From: Siphonodentalium dalli
Lineage: Eukaryota; Mollusca; Scaphopoda; Gadilida; Siphonodentaliidae
Assembly: GCA_032622095.1 (NCBI GenBank)
Contig: CP136063.1
Span: 118,938,723-119,002,722 of the forward strand
Direction: 5' to 3'
Length of the DNA stretch: 64,000 nt
Notes under the pieces: generated by a model
What the model saw: only the letters and a program-made list of their open reading frames with translations
What the model was told of the DNA's origin: nothing
Databases searched by the model: none
Part shown: one piece after another, positions 11,851-23,639 of the stretch
Numbering within the stretch: the stretch's first letter is position 1
How the letters are laid out: each line of letters opens with the position of its first letter
Program-made: the position numbers and the translations under genes

Positions 11851-13300
11851 AGCTACTATTATATATTTCTAGATTTAGTTACAAACTAAATACCTGTATA
11901 TTGTACAAAGAAATGTTTGACAAATATATCTGTATCAATATTACCATACGGGTCATTAAAATAGATACGACGAAACAAATTTTGAAGGGTGCATGTATCA
12001 GGTAAATTTTTATATTTCAAATGATGACAGGAATGCAGAAAGTTGAAGTACCTACGTAATACTGGCTATCCGCATGAAGAGATATACATGTATATAAAAA
12101 CCGGATGAGGGATATGTCTGTACAGTTGCTAAACAATTCAGTCATGCAAAAGAGGATCAAAGAGTAAGATACCAAATTGCTGCCTGTGGTAATGTTTTTT
12201 AACGAAATTCGGGAAAATTAGATTACTCTCACCCTGGTTATCCAGAAGATAATTGTGGAATCTGATGACGATCGGACAAGGGTGTCGTCTGTAGGATCAA
12301 CCAAATTATTTAGCCATAAAAATAGTAAAATTGAAGATCACCGCTGGCAGTGATGTCTTCACAAGGACAGTTTGAGAACAAAATATGGCTCACATCTAGC
12401 GGTGACCCAAAATATCCACATAAGAAAAAGTTCTCCAATAAAAGCTGGCTGCAGGGTGCGCCAATTGATTCAAATTCGAAATTTAGCAGGGTGTACTGCT
12501 TGTGGCCATGTTTTCCCCGCTAATTTGATAGACTGATGGACAAAACCACTGAATCCGTTGAATCAATATACATGTATACATGGATTAATTTATATGCATT
12601 GTTATACACAGTACTGGTATATAAAGGTACTGAAAATAACTATATTACTAGTATACACAAAATAAACCATATATCATGGCTATGGGTTCTAATATCCGAA
12701 CATGACAGCTGAGAACTTGGTGTGAATTAAAGAGTGGTGGTTTCTCAAGCATATCTAACCCTCCACGTTAGAAACATGCCATTAAATGTCATAAGTATAA
12801 TCTAGCTTGAGGACAGAAGTGATCCATAAAACCCCCCTTAATTCAACCAGGTCCTCGCGCGATGTATGATCGATCACATGATGATCTAGGGGGATTAGAA
12901 TTGATGTATAAAAACAGCACTGCATGTAAATATAAAATAAAATAGTGCTACATCTTATTACAGATTATTGCCATATATAATCAGTGATTATACAGACAGT
13001 CTGACAAAATAAAGTTTCAGTGACACTCTATCCGAAGAGGGGAATAATTTCATCTGTTACAGTCAATGGAGCAATTATGAATCTGGAAAGGTGAAATTTC
13101 TAAGTAATACTAGATATCGACATGACGCGATAAAATATAACGTAAATGCAATATGGCCGCTGGCGACCATTTTTTCCTATGAAATTAAAAAAATATTTGA
13201 TAGCTCTCATCTGATAGATCAATATCAAGATAAATATGAAGTTTGGTGATGATCGGATGAGTGAAGTGGACTGTGGTCTGGGCTAAACGGTTTAGTAATG

Positions 13301-13600
13301 CTTAAAAAGATTCTTACCTTAATATTTTTTTGTTCACTTTATAAAGTTCACTGAGTCATCTTTGTCATGTATTGAGTTTGATATCTTTTGTTAACAGTTT
13401 ATAAATCATGTATGTCTCATGTTTGTTATTTTAATTTATGTGTTTATTATCATTAAATAAAGTTGCATTCCTTAAAAAGATTCTTACCTCAATGTTTTTA
13501 TGTTCACTTTATAAACTCCACTGAGTCATCTTTGTCATGTATTGAATTTGATATCTTTTGTTAACAGTTTATAAATTGTGTATGTCTCGTGTTCGTTATT
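13301..13600 (+). repeat. 170-bp tandem pair
   Basis: CTTAAAAAGATTCTTACC occurs at 13301 and again at 13471, and the following sequence matches for about 130 bases. An AATAAA lies just before the second copy. The function is unknown. Confidence 0.85.
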
Positions 13601-14315
13601 ATATTATATACACTTTATAGTGTGTTTTCAGAACGAAAAAAAATTGAATAAAATCAACAAATTTGTAAATTTAAAAACAATTCAAACGTTGTTGTATTCC
13701 ATGTCCCAGCCCGGACATATACACCAAATTTCAATAATATTCATTGAGAAACAACGGACCAAACGCTATATAACACCCGTATACATCTTTTATTCCGAAT
13801 CGGACTCGGGTACATGTTATAGTAGGTACCGAATTGACACACGTCGACTGGGCGAGTTGGCCATGGGGCGATTAGGCCGATTCCGGCACATTCTATAATT
13901 TACCGTATGTATCCGTTTACGCGTAGTTTACTTTAGAAAGTTCCGCAATTAATACCGTAAATAGAGCGACCTTATTTGACAGAGAATGCCTCTGTTATTG
14001 ATTATCAAGTTGCTGTACATTAAAAACGACAAATTCACATGCTCGTTCAAGCGCAGTAGTCTATTTTCCCCATGTTAAAGGACATCCACAAATACTAAAT
14101 AACGCTAACCTACTGCCGAATGTTTGACACGACAACTGTTAACATATTTGGGCTGAATTCATCTGACGCGGTATTATTCCTCAAAATAAACAACAAAACC
14201 ATCGTTACTTGGAAATGTAGTTTGGGCTAACATTTACATAAATCCTCCAGATCAATTATCCGACACACACGTCAGATGAAAAAGTCACATGAAGTAACCG
14301 GCCAAATTGGCCGAA

Positions 14316-14491
14316 ATGACACCAGAGTCAATAAAACCATGAATACAAGCAATGAATGATATGCCCTCGCAGTTGATGAGGTCTCGAGAATCAGACTTGT
14401 CATTACTTACCACGGAGCCAAGAACGGTAACTCTAGCCGCGCTTGCACGCAGTAGCCGCGCCGCGCCGCGCCACACAGAGTTGTCTATCTC
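14316..14491 (+). repeat. Right terminus of foldback element 2
   Basis: Near-identical to the reverse complement of 2595-2775, including the GCCGCGCCGCGCC run and GTTGTCTATCTC end. A (TA)n tract of about 60 bases follows. Confidence 0.85.
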
Positions 14492-14497
14492 ATATAT

Positions 14498-14561
<64 letters not shown>

Positions 14562-14562
<1 letters not shown>

Positions 14563-15233
14563 TTATTTCCTCCTCGTGGGAGATCATTGATACATATACA
14601 GTTAAATTACACAAAGACAAATAAAACAACGGAAAAAGATATACACACATAGAACATAACGCCATATATAATTTATTTACAATGAGATAATAAGAATATA
14701 TTATAGATTCAATGCAAGTAGAACATTGGCACGGTCATAATCTATTACATACACATCATTCATGCATGCATCAAGTGAGATTATACGAACCTATAATGCA
14801 TTATCTACATGTACATAGACATAAAATGTTTTTCAATGTAAATGTATTCCAAGCATTATCGGGTAAATGTATCACAGAAAACAAGCTCAATTGTCAGCGA
14901 CCATTTTGCCAAGAGTGTGTGGCAATAACGAATAATGCCCACCCGAGCATAGCTGTTACATGTATGTATATTTCCTTTACTTATATATTGAAATATGTCA
15001 ACCTTTACTTATCTGCTGGAGCTGATGTTTCTTAATTCGTTGCATTCTCAGATAAAGTTATTAGGTCAACGTAGCGTTTCCATAGATCAGCAGACTTTTT
15101 AACAAAAAAATTAATTAGGTCCAATCGTCATGAAATCTGATAATCCAGAAAGAAAAATTCGAGTTTTAGATTCTGGACCCATTTTGTCAAACTTTAGGTA
15201 GAATTCTATATCAAACATGTTCAAAATGTCGAA
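14562..15233 (-). other. Probable 3' region of the adjacent LINE
   Basis: Downstream of the LINE reading frame on the minus strand and upstream of the (TA)n tract. Open frames are short and no domain was recognised. It is assigned to the LINE only by position. Confidence 0.35.
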
Positions 15234-16556
15234 TTATACAAGGTTCCTCTCCGACGTTATTGACGTGCATTCGCATATGGTATGTTTAACAACGTCGCTG
15301 TGTTCGTGGCTGCAGAGAGGACATACCTGTTTCTCACCAGGTAACATGGTCATAAGGCGAGCAACAAGCGTGTACGATGATTTATATTTTGGGAAGCATC
15401 GACATTTTCCCCAAAGGTGAGACATGGTTAATTCTGGTTGTATGGCAGCGAACCGAGCAAGTCTATTGTCGCCATTTATAATTGCTGTCCACTCTTCAGA
15501 ACACCCGATTTTCCATTTGTCTTTCAATACATTTTTCCATGTTAGTTTATTCGGGAATTCGTGTAAATCAATAAAAGTGATCAGGTAGTCGACCATGTTA
15601 TATTTCTGGAGTGTTGTAATAATGTCAGCTATGAATGTTTTATCGCTTATCTCTGAACACCCCACGACATATTGATACAAACGGGTTAAGAAAATAGCTT
15701 TAACCGTTTTGTTTAGCGACAGATTACAAAGCGAGCCAAAGAATGAGAGTTTGCGTTTATCGATTAAAGACATGAGTGGAGGAAGACCGACTAGCCCAAG
15801 TGCTATTTCTGTCTTTGTGAGTGTATGTAGACCCTGGAAAAATTTAACGCAAAATCGATGTTTTCTTTCCAGACGATCACGGTTATTCTGAGACAAATTC
15901 CAAAGTAATTCAGAACCGTACAATCCCCTCGAATGTACCACAGACTAGTAGATAATCGAACAGCTCTTTGGAGTGATACCACCCGGATGAACACCAGCAT
16001 GTGTGAGCATCATAAACGTACTTCTAGTTTTTTCGCAAATATGTTCAACGAAGGCACCGTTGAAATCGTATTTATCGAGTGGTATCCCCAAATGAGTTGT
16101 TCGCGTATCCTCCCTGATCTGAGATTCCCCTAGATTCCATGCGCGATTTTGACGAGTATAATTTACTTTTGTCTGATTAAAAACAATTACACAGCATTTA
16201 TTTGGGTTATATCTGTACCTCCATGTGTTGCTGTAAGATACGCATATTTCACAAAGTTTTTGTAAACCCTTTTTACTGAGAGACAGTAACGCCATATCGT
16301 CCGCGTGTGTAGGGCTGTTGCAATTTATGCCCAACATTTGTAGTCCATATCCTGAGCTGGCTAATTGGTTGATCAATTCATCTACGTAAATCATATAGTA
16401 AAATGGCGACAATATACTTCCTTGTCTAGCTCCCTGTAATACATTAAACCACTGAGATGAAGTATGTTGGTATCGAACTGAACATGATACATTTGTCAAA
16501 AGGTTGTATATTAATGTGAACAAATGTCCCTGCACCCCGCGTTCGTAAAGTTTTTA
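15234..16556 (-). pseudogene. LINE retrotransposon C-terminal fragment with one in-frame stop
   Basis: The minus-strand frame begins at about 16553 after a stop and shows reverse transcriptase signatures. One is QGARQGSILSP with a following IYVDEL segment; the other is an ADD version of the catalytic motif in THADDMALLS. A second frame of 235 residues (15234-15941) continues in the same frame after a single TAG at 15945-15947. It ends with a CxxC-H-C zinc-knuckle-like cluster (CPLCSHEHSDVVKHTICEC). This arrangement is typical of the C-terminal half of a non-LTR retrotransposon ORF2. The endonuclease and the N-terminal part of the polymerase are absent, so it is a 5'-truncated dead copy. The clade cannot be fixed. 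Confidence 0.85.
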
Positions 16557-17493
16557 CAATAGAAACAAAGTATGGCGGATGAGTTTAAACGTGCATTCAG
16601 GGTTCAATACTTCAAGTCATAACAATACTATGTTTCAAAATGTTTTATTTAACAATACCAGCATGTTTATGTTGCTGGCTATATTTACTGGAGTCAGTAT
16701 GCGACACACAATCACCATCTTATTAAAATCAAAATAATATTATTTCTGTCAATTTAATTGTAACTGAATTATACCTTGTAATCTCAGCAATCATATGAAT
16801 TGAATTCTGAAATTGACTGATTGGTTTCCACAGCTTAAGAGTGTTCTTGTATACGTTTAAATCAAAGCAAGAATGGTTCCACAATATCAATAACCCCGTA
16901 TACATCTTTAAGTATGTAATATACATTTTGTCCCAGACCATTTACATGCATGAGGGTGGGACCAGTTCTGCATACCAATCAAAAACCGAATGCAGCACTT
17001 AATAGATTTCACATCAAGTGTCGTCTGTTTTCATATACACGTAATGACCATAATTTAGACATATGAAGACGTATGGTATTCACATGTATCGTAATTTGAC
17101 ATCTGGAAAGGCAATACTCAATATGTGAACAATCTGGGACTGAAACATGCGATGCAGCATTCTTGTCTAATTACGAAATTGGGAGGGGTGTGACGCTATT
17201 GTTTTGTTCTCACGTTCATATGATCTAAATTGGTTGAAATTGTTAATACGTGACCTCTCACACTTAATGCACGTGTCTCCGAACGGGTTATGTTATACAT
17301 TCGACGTTTCCCCTCAAGCCAGGACTGGTCTAATTCGATCGTTTGTTATTGCACATGGACAGCCCATGTCACCGAGGAGTCATTGTAACAAATTCGGTCG
17401 AATTGCGAGAATTGCTACAAAGCGTCAACCTGAGAATGCGTGTGTGCGTGCAATCATCAAGATATATACGCACACAATAAGAACATTATATAT
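16557..17493. other. Intronic sequence without recognised features
   Basis: Lies 3' of the chitin synthase exon end (17507) on that gene's strand. I found no further chitin synthase exon and no clear repeat. Confidence 0.5.
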
Positions 17494-17506
17494 CTATATG
17501 TCATAC

Positions 17507-18159
17507 CTTTGTAGCATGGCCAACCGTTCTATCTTTGGTCGCCATATATGATGACACAAAGCAATGTATGATAGGAAGAGTCCCGCGACAATTGGCCGAA
17601 TGTATACGAGTTTATCTGATCCAATATCCATACACGTGAGGTGTTCCAGAAACAGGTCTTGTGGCATCACGTGGGAACTGCATTGTATATCAATCAGGGT
17701 GTACACACATAGCGGAGCCAGTGTCATCGGGATGGCGAAACCGATGACTTGCATGTGTAGCTTGCAGGCCAGTGATGATGCAGATGGGACAACTAAAGTT
17801 GATACGAAAATAACAGCCATCAGAATAAAAGCATATGTATCGTCTTCTGTATCGGTCGACTGTCCAATCAGGATTCTACACAAGCTTGTGATGTCATCTA
17901 AAATAGCATGCATCGTATCGCCGACATTCGTAGATTGGGAACCAGAAAACAGGACGAACTTGGTCGGAATAACGAGAAATATAATCTCAAAGGGTATCTG
18001 AAGAACGCGGCTAGATTCTCGAATAACCTTCAGTCTCCTTTGTATTTGATGAAAGGGAATCTTGAATATTTTAAAGTCGATGTCTCGGTGTATGTAGTTC
18101 TCCCACCAATATGATGAAATGAGAATGAGGCTGACTGGAAGCACTATCATGTCTCGTGT
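17507..18159 (-). CDS. Chitin synthase exon, part downstream of the insertion
   Basis: Minus-strand reading continues from ATG at 18148-18150 for 214 codons plus two bases, ending at AAAG|GTATGA (donor at 17505-17506). Residues include LPVSLILISSYWWENY, then a soluble stretch, two or three hydrophobic segments, ACKLHMQVIGFAIPM, and HIWRPKIERLAMLQ. The last matches the conserved HIW.PK.ERLA that precedes the catalytic domain in this family. The ATG is internal to the ancestral exon and is not a natural start. The first nine bases (18151-18159) are a duplicate of the target site at 21264-21272. Confidence 0.9.
18151..18159. repeat. 9-bp target-site duplication, left copy
   Basis: GTCTCGTGT directly abuts the element end GAGAGTGG. 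The same nine bases follow the other end at 21264-21272. Confidence 0.95.
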
Positions 18160-18519
18160 GAGAGTGGCTAAAATGCAAGCTTGGCGCCAAGCTTGGCAGT
18201 TTTTAAGGCAGGTGACTAAAAGACAAGCTTGGCGTTTTCAAATCTTTAAAAAGCCTTTTAAACGCTGTTTTCGGGTGAATTATGCGGGAATAGCACCAGT
18301 TAATTACTTATATGGCCCATTTTCGTAAATTAATCGACAATAGTGGCAGTAATGTCCCCGATTGGTTGGTTAATAGGGGGCGTGGTCACAAAATCAAAAC
18401 ATCGTCTTTTTACGCAGATTTCTTGTCGGTTTTTGGTCGATTTCTCTTTTTAAACATCAGTTGGACTCAGTTTTTTATTCAAAACATGTTGAATGGTTAT
18501 CATTTATCACTCTCATAGT

Positions 18520-18795
18520 CGAGCTTGGCGGTTTTGAACATTATATGCGAAGAATTTTTGACTTTTATATGACCGACCACCGAACCGCCAAGCTCGAATA
18601 AAAAATCAAAATATTAAGCTGAATTTTCGCCGATTTCTCGTTTCTAAAACACGTTTCAGCTAGTTTTTATGTAAAAACGTGTAAAATGATTATCATTCTT
18701 CACAAATATAATCGGGCTTGGCGGTTTTGAACATTATATACAAAGAATTTTTGACTTTTAGATGACCGACCACCGAACCGCCAAGTTCGAATAAA
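18520..18795 (-). repeat. 193-bp repeat, left-arm copies
   Basis: Two copies of the unit that carries GACCGACCACCGAACCGCCAAG, inverted relative to the larger array at 19480-20880. Confidence 0.85.
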
Positions 18796-18880
18796 ATTAT
18801 AATTCACTTCATCCTGGTGAGTAAACTACTCGAATTGCAACTAACCGGTTATTGGCTAGTCAGGGATATATATAAAATAA

Positions 18881-19093
18881 ATGAAACCTAAATTAATGGG
18901 GACGGATGAAAGAAAACTCAAGAAAGCTAAGAAAAAGAAACATTATCTCAAGCCTTTCCCATCTGATCGATACCCCTCCCTCACTTATCGGGGAAGTGGC
19001 ATGTCGCCAAAGAGGAAAAGACTTCATATAAGCCATCGGGCTTGTTGTCTGGTCCTCATTTCCATACATTATCTCTTCTATTTTGCATATTAA
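18881..19093 (+). CDS. Small lysine-rich open frame in the element centre (possible captured fragment)
   Basis: 70 codons starting MKPKLMGTDERKLKKAKKKK, followed at about 19130 by AATAAA. It lies in the only non-repetitive part of the Mutator-like element. The frame could be a host gene 3' end captured by the element, as Pack-MULEs do. No domain is recognised, and chance coding is quite possible. Confidence 0.3.
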   Translation: MKPKLMGTDERKLKKAKKKKHYLKPFPSDRYPSLTYRGSGMSPKRKRLHISHRACCLVLISIHYLFYFAY

Positions 19094-19479
19094 TTTTGTA
19101 TCACCTGTACACGTGCATATTATGTTATGTTGGAAATAAAAATATGTTTACACTAAAAAGAAAGAAAGAATGACGTCTCAGGTCCTTTCAAATCCTCCTG
19201 GGTCAAATCCCCCCCCCAAAAACAAATAATAATAATAATAATTTAATGTGGATGGAGAATTAAATTATATTACAGTTTTCCCTCTGGAATTCATGTATAT
19301 TATCATTGTGACCGTTCCACACACGTGCCATTTAAATCACAATGCTACATCGAAACAAGAATATAACATAATTGAACAAGTTTGATTAGTTGCATGGACG
19401 ATCATTAATGGGTACACGTTGACAATATTTGGTGGGTATCATTTTGCCTCGGTTTGGTCTGGGTATCATTTTGCCTTGG

Positions 19480-20880
19480 CTTGGCGGTTCGGTGGGCGGT
19501 CATATAAAAGTCGAAAATTCGAAGTACTCAATGTTAAAAACCGCCAAGCTCGAGTATATATGTGAAGAATGATAATCATTTTACACGTTTTTACATGAAA
19601 ACTAGCTGAAACGTGTTTTAGAAACGAGAAATCGGCGAAAATTCAGCTTAATATTTTGATTTTTTATTCGAGCTAGGCGGTTCGGTGGTCGGTCATCTAA
19701 AAGTCAAAAATTCTTTGTATATCATGTTAAAAACCGCCAAGCCCGATTATATTTGTGAAGAATGATAATCATTTTACACGTTTTTACATAAAAACTAGAT
19801 GGAACGTGTTTTAGAAACGAGAAATCGGCGAAAATTCAGCTTAATATTTTGATTTTTTATTCGAGCTTGGCGGTTCGGTGGTCGGTCATCTAAAAGTCAA
19901 AAATTCTTTGTATATAATGTTCAAAACCGCCAAGCCCGATTATATTTGTGAAGAATGATAATCATTTTACACGTTTTTACATAAAAACTAGCTGAAACGT
20001 GTTTTAGAAACGAGAAATCGGCGAAAATTCAGCTTAATATTTTGATTTTTTATTCGAGCTTGGCGGTTCGGTGGTCGGTCATCTAAAAGTCAAAAATTCT
20101 TTGTATATAATGTTCAAAACCGCCAAGCCCGATTATATATGTGAAGAATGATAATCATTTTACACGTTTTTACATAAAAACTAGCTGAAACGTGTTTTAG
20201 AAACGAGAAATCGGCGAAAATTCAGCTTAATATTTTGATTTTTTATTCGAACTTGGCGGTTCGGTGGTCGGTCATCTAAAAGTCAAAAATTCTTTGTATA
20301 TAATGTTCAAAACCGCCAAGCCCGATTATATTTGTGAAGAATGATAATCATTTTACACGTTTTTACATAAAAACTAGCTGAAACGTGTTTTAGAAACGAG
20401 AAATCGGCGAAAATTCAGCTTAATATTTTGATTTTTTATTCGAGCTTGGCGGTTCGGTGGTCGGTCATCTAAAAGTCAAAAATTCTTTGTATATAATGTT
20501 CAAAACCGCCAAGCCCGATTATATATGTGAAGAATGATAATCATTTTACACGTTTTTACATAAAAACTAGCTGAAACGTGTTTTAGAAACGAGAAATCGG
20601 CGAAAATTCAGCTTAATATTTTGATTTTTTATTCGAACTTGGCGGTTCGGTGGTCGGTCATCTAAAAGTCAAAAATTCTTTGTATATAATGTTCAAAACC
20701 GCCAAGCCCGATTATATTTGTGAAGAATGATAATCATTTTACACGTTTTTACATAAAAACTAGCTGAAACGTGTTTTAGAAACGAGAAATCGGCGAAAAT
20801 TCAGCTTAATATTTTGATTTTTTATTCGAGCTTGGCGGTTCGGTGGTCGGTCATATAAAAGTCAAAAATTCTTCGCATAT
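19480..20880 (+). repeat. 193-bp tandem repeat, right-arm array of about seven units
   Basis: CTTGGCGGTTCGGTGGTCGG or close variants recur near 19668, 19861, 20056, 20250, 20443, 20637 and 20832. Each unit holds a short inverted repeat around the CCGCCAAG/CTTGGCGG boxes. Units are very similar, implying recent homogenisation. Confidence 0.93.
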
Positions 20881-21263
20881 AATGTTCAAAACCGCCAAGC
20901 TCGACTATGAGAGTGATAAATGATAACCATTCAACATGTTTTGAATAAAAAACTGAGTCCAACTGATGTTTAAAAAGAGAAATCGACCAAAAACCGACAA
21001 GAAATCTGCGTAAAAAGACGATGTTTTGATTTTGTGACCACGCCCCCTATTAACCAACCAATCGGGGACATTACTGCCACTATTGTCGATTAATTTACGA
21101 AAATGGGCCATATAAGTAATTAACTGGTGCTATTCCCGCATAATTCACCCGAAAACAGCGTTTAAAAGGCTTTTTAAAGATTTGAAAACGCCAAGCTTGT
21201 CTTTTAGTCACCTGCCTTAAAAACTGCCAAGCTTGGCGCCAAGCTTGCATTTTAGCCACTCTC

Positions 21264-21272
21264 GTCTCGTGT
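21264..21272. repeat. 9-bp target-site duplication, right copy
   Basis: GTCTCGTGT, identical to 18151-18159, immediately outside the inverted end of the Mutator-like element. Confidence 0.95.
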
Positions 21273-21578
21273 CACATTGGATTCTGGTGTCTGTCGTGTA
21301 CCGTCGTCGGGTGGAAGACTGTCTTGAAGAACGGCCAACGCTATTATTCCCACCAACTGGGTGAGAATACTGAATACGGCGACAGTCAGCTGCAGCCAGA
21401 AATATTTCCGTTCTTGTAATACATTTATAGCAACGCATTTGTCTACTGCATTAAGGAGAGATGGGACAACGAGAACGCACAGTAGGAGTACCGATCCCAC
21501 TTGGATTCCCATATTTGGTATGATTTGGAACAGAAATACACTCTTCGCCATTGTCTGCACGATTTTCAGAAATAGTTC
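21264..21578 (-). CDS. Chitin synthase exon, part upstream of the insertion
   Basis: Begins after the acceptor TTCTTTCGCAG with GAA CTA TTT (phase 0). It reads ELFLKIVQTMAKSVFLF, then IIPNMGIQVGSVLLLCVLV, which resembles the family pattern of an LP-x-D-like loop followed by a hydrophobic segment. It ends with SNVTRD at the target site. Without splicing, translation enters the element and stops four codons later (DESG, stop at 21252-21254). The ancestral exon continued directly to 18150. Confidence 0.9.
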
Positions 21579-23639
21579 CTGCGAAAGAAAAAATAACATT
21601 CAAACATTTCCAATATTTAAACATCTAAACAACTATACACTGATATAAAGAAAACCCCATATATGGTTGTTTTGTAGAACATATATATATATTCTTGGTG
21701 TGGAATATTTGCCAGATATTCTCATGCACTACATGCCATTGAATAATGGGAATTTCTTAGGAGCAAACTGTCGAAATTCATCTGGAACTGACTATCAAAA
21801 AACTTACTTAGATTCATGATGAATCGCGTTATAGTTTTATTGGAGTTCCGATACTCTTTCTATTTGTATGAAAATGCAATAAGCAAAATCTTTACAGTTT
21901 ACAGTTGGTGATTATAGCGTCAACATATTCCACTATGCATCTTATATATGACAAAAACGTAAGGACAAATTCACAATAGTTTGTGTTTTATTAGCATATA
22001 TAGTTAGGGCTTAATGTCGTTTGGGCGGTTAGGCCATATCTCGGCGACAATTAAGAACAATTCCACTAGCACGCAGTCTCATAAAATAAGGTATTATATA
22101 GTCTAGTATATACAGAGGTGGAGAATAAACCTTTGGTAGACATTCTGTACTTAAATAATGTTTTAAAAATAATTTGTAGAATGTTCTTTAAGACATCCCG
22201 TGAGCATGCAATGATTCCTTCAAGTTATATAGTGGTAAACTAATTAATGGACTGTCAAATTGTTAGAACTATTGAACAAATTATATGAGTTATAAAAGCT
22301 GCTTCAGAAAAAAAAAATAAACTGCCAATTCAGGAACCTTATAAGAATTTCTACTATCGATGAGATTTTGTGATCAGTGAAAGAATGAACCGGCTGAAAC
22401 TACAACCAGTCACCGGGAAGATATTATAGATAACACCCGAACTTCGCTCACGATCCATTTATATCATCCATTTATATATTTTAGCTACGTATATACCGCG
22501 GTCAATAATATGAAGAGTTTGGGGGGTTCTACAATTGTTTGTAAGAAATAACTACTTGCCATGCTGTTAATACTATGAACCTACGATTACAAACATAAAT
22601 CACAAAAATTAAGTATTCTTTGTTAGCTGCTATTTAGATTAGCTGTTGACTATGAGGGAAATTTCTTACAAATCGTATTGAACTTTTTTTATTTAAACGG
22701 AGGCGACTTTAAAATTACAGCCCCGTAATAGCATGCATGCTGAATAGATTGCCCTATTTCATCCGCGATAGCGGTGTGCTAAAATTATAGGAAGCGTACT
22801 ATCGTGTTTAGGAAGGGGTAATCGGAAATAGTGAACGTCAAGCAACCAATCACAAGCACGGATTAAGTTAAAAATGGTATGTGAGATAAAATATATAACC
22901 ACAGGTGTTACTGACCCACTGGGACTAATGACAGTGCCACGTATGTTGCACTCTAACTACGTATGGCGTAGCCATATTAGGGGATTTATAAGTCGATATG
23001 GTCAATATAGCTCTGCTAAAATGAGTCCCACCAACATCATAATCGCAAACCAATAACCGATGCGAAGTCGTTAACACAGCCAACTTATCTGTCACAACAA
23101 TGAGAACACATATTGCGAGATTCGTGGAACACGTGTATTACACACATGTGTATTCATGGGATTTACACAAGCAAAGCACGATCGTTTTTTGGTAACGACA
23201 AAGAAATCGCCGAAATCCTCATGTCGCATTTTTGGACGATCGGTCGTCAATTATCATTCTGTGGTCCAATCATGCACAGAAGATCATGGTCAGACGTGGA
23301 CACTCACACAATGGAACAATATACGCACTCAATACTTCGCTTGTGTATTGCTTGAGTAAGGCCTATGTTGTGCATACATTTGGGTGTATAATACACGAGC
23401 TTCATGCAATATGCAATATGCGTCTGAAACAAACGTGTGTGTTTTGCAAACTCTGCTGTAGTATTGCATGCAAGTTGGTCTGAAAGCGTTCCACACATTT
23501 CTTAAATAAACAGACCAACTTGCATCCATACTCCATGGAATGCAACAAAAATCAACAATAAATTTCTTCTATTTACACTCAACTTGCAAATTAAAAGAGC
23601 AATTATGTGATCACTCAGATCCAAGAGACACTACCCCAC

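Larger units (their letters stand above)
10909..14315. other. 3.4 kb sequence interrupting the foldback arm
   Basis: Contains a TATG/TGTA microsatellite (10985-11050), a 129-bp tandem repeat (11340-11850) and a 170-bp tandem pair (13301-13600). No protein-coding exon or obvious terminal repeat was recognised. It could be an old insertion whose ends have decayed. Confidence 0.6.
2595..14491. mobile_element. Giant foldback element 2, about 11.9 kb
   Basis: The left arm 2595-4092 (terminal domain, then families C and B) reappears as its reverse complement at 9594-10908 plus 14316-14491. Inside the arms lie satellite A arrays in opposite orientation, switching at about 6957. The layout of long inverted arms built from internal tandem repeats is that of foldback-type DNA elements. 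No transposase gene is seen, so it is probably non-autonomous. Secondary insertions are a Penelope-like element at 7188-9238 and a 3.4 kb interruption at 10909-14315. The alternative is a large palindrome made by amplification rather than a mobile element. Confidence 0.7.
18160..21263. mobile_element. 3.1 kb Mutator-like foldback element in a coding exon
   Basis: Perfect inverted ends: it begins GAGAGTGGCTAAAATGC and ends with the reverse complement, flanked by the 9-bp duplication GTCTCGTGT. Arms 18160-18560 and 20865-21263 are near-identical; a 68-residue frame appears identically in each. Inside the arms is a roughly 193-bp tandem repeat, about two units on the left and seven on the right. 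The centre (18800-19480) is unrelated, single-copy sequence. A 9-bp duplication and long TIRs starting with GAG fit the Mutator superfamily. No transposase is present, so it is non-autonomous. Confidence 0.9.

Noticed and set aside
14285-14665. 126-codon frame running through (TA)n
   Set aside because: Much of it is an IYIYIY stretch from the microsatellite, and the rest is foldback terminus.
18312-18518. 68-codon frame identical to one at 20905-21111
   Set aside because: The identity comes from the inverted arms of the foldback element, not from two related genes.
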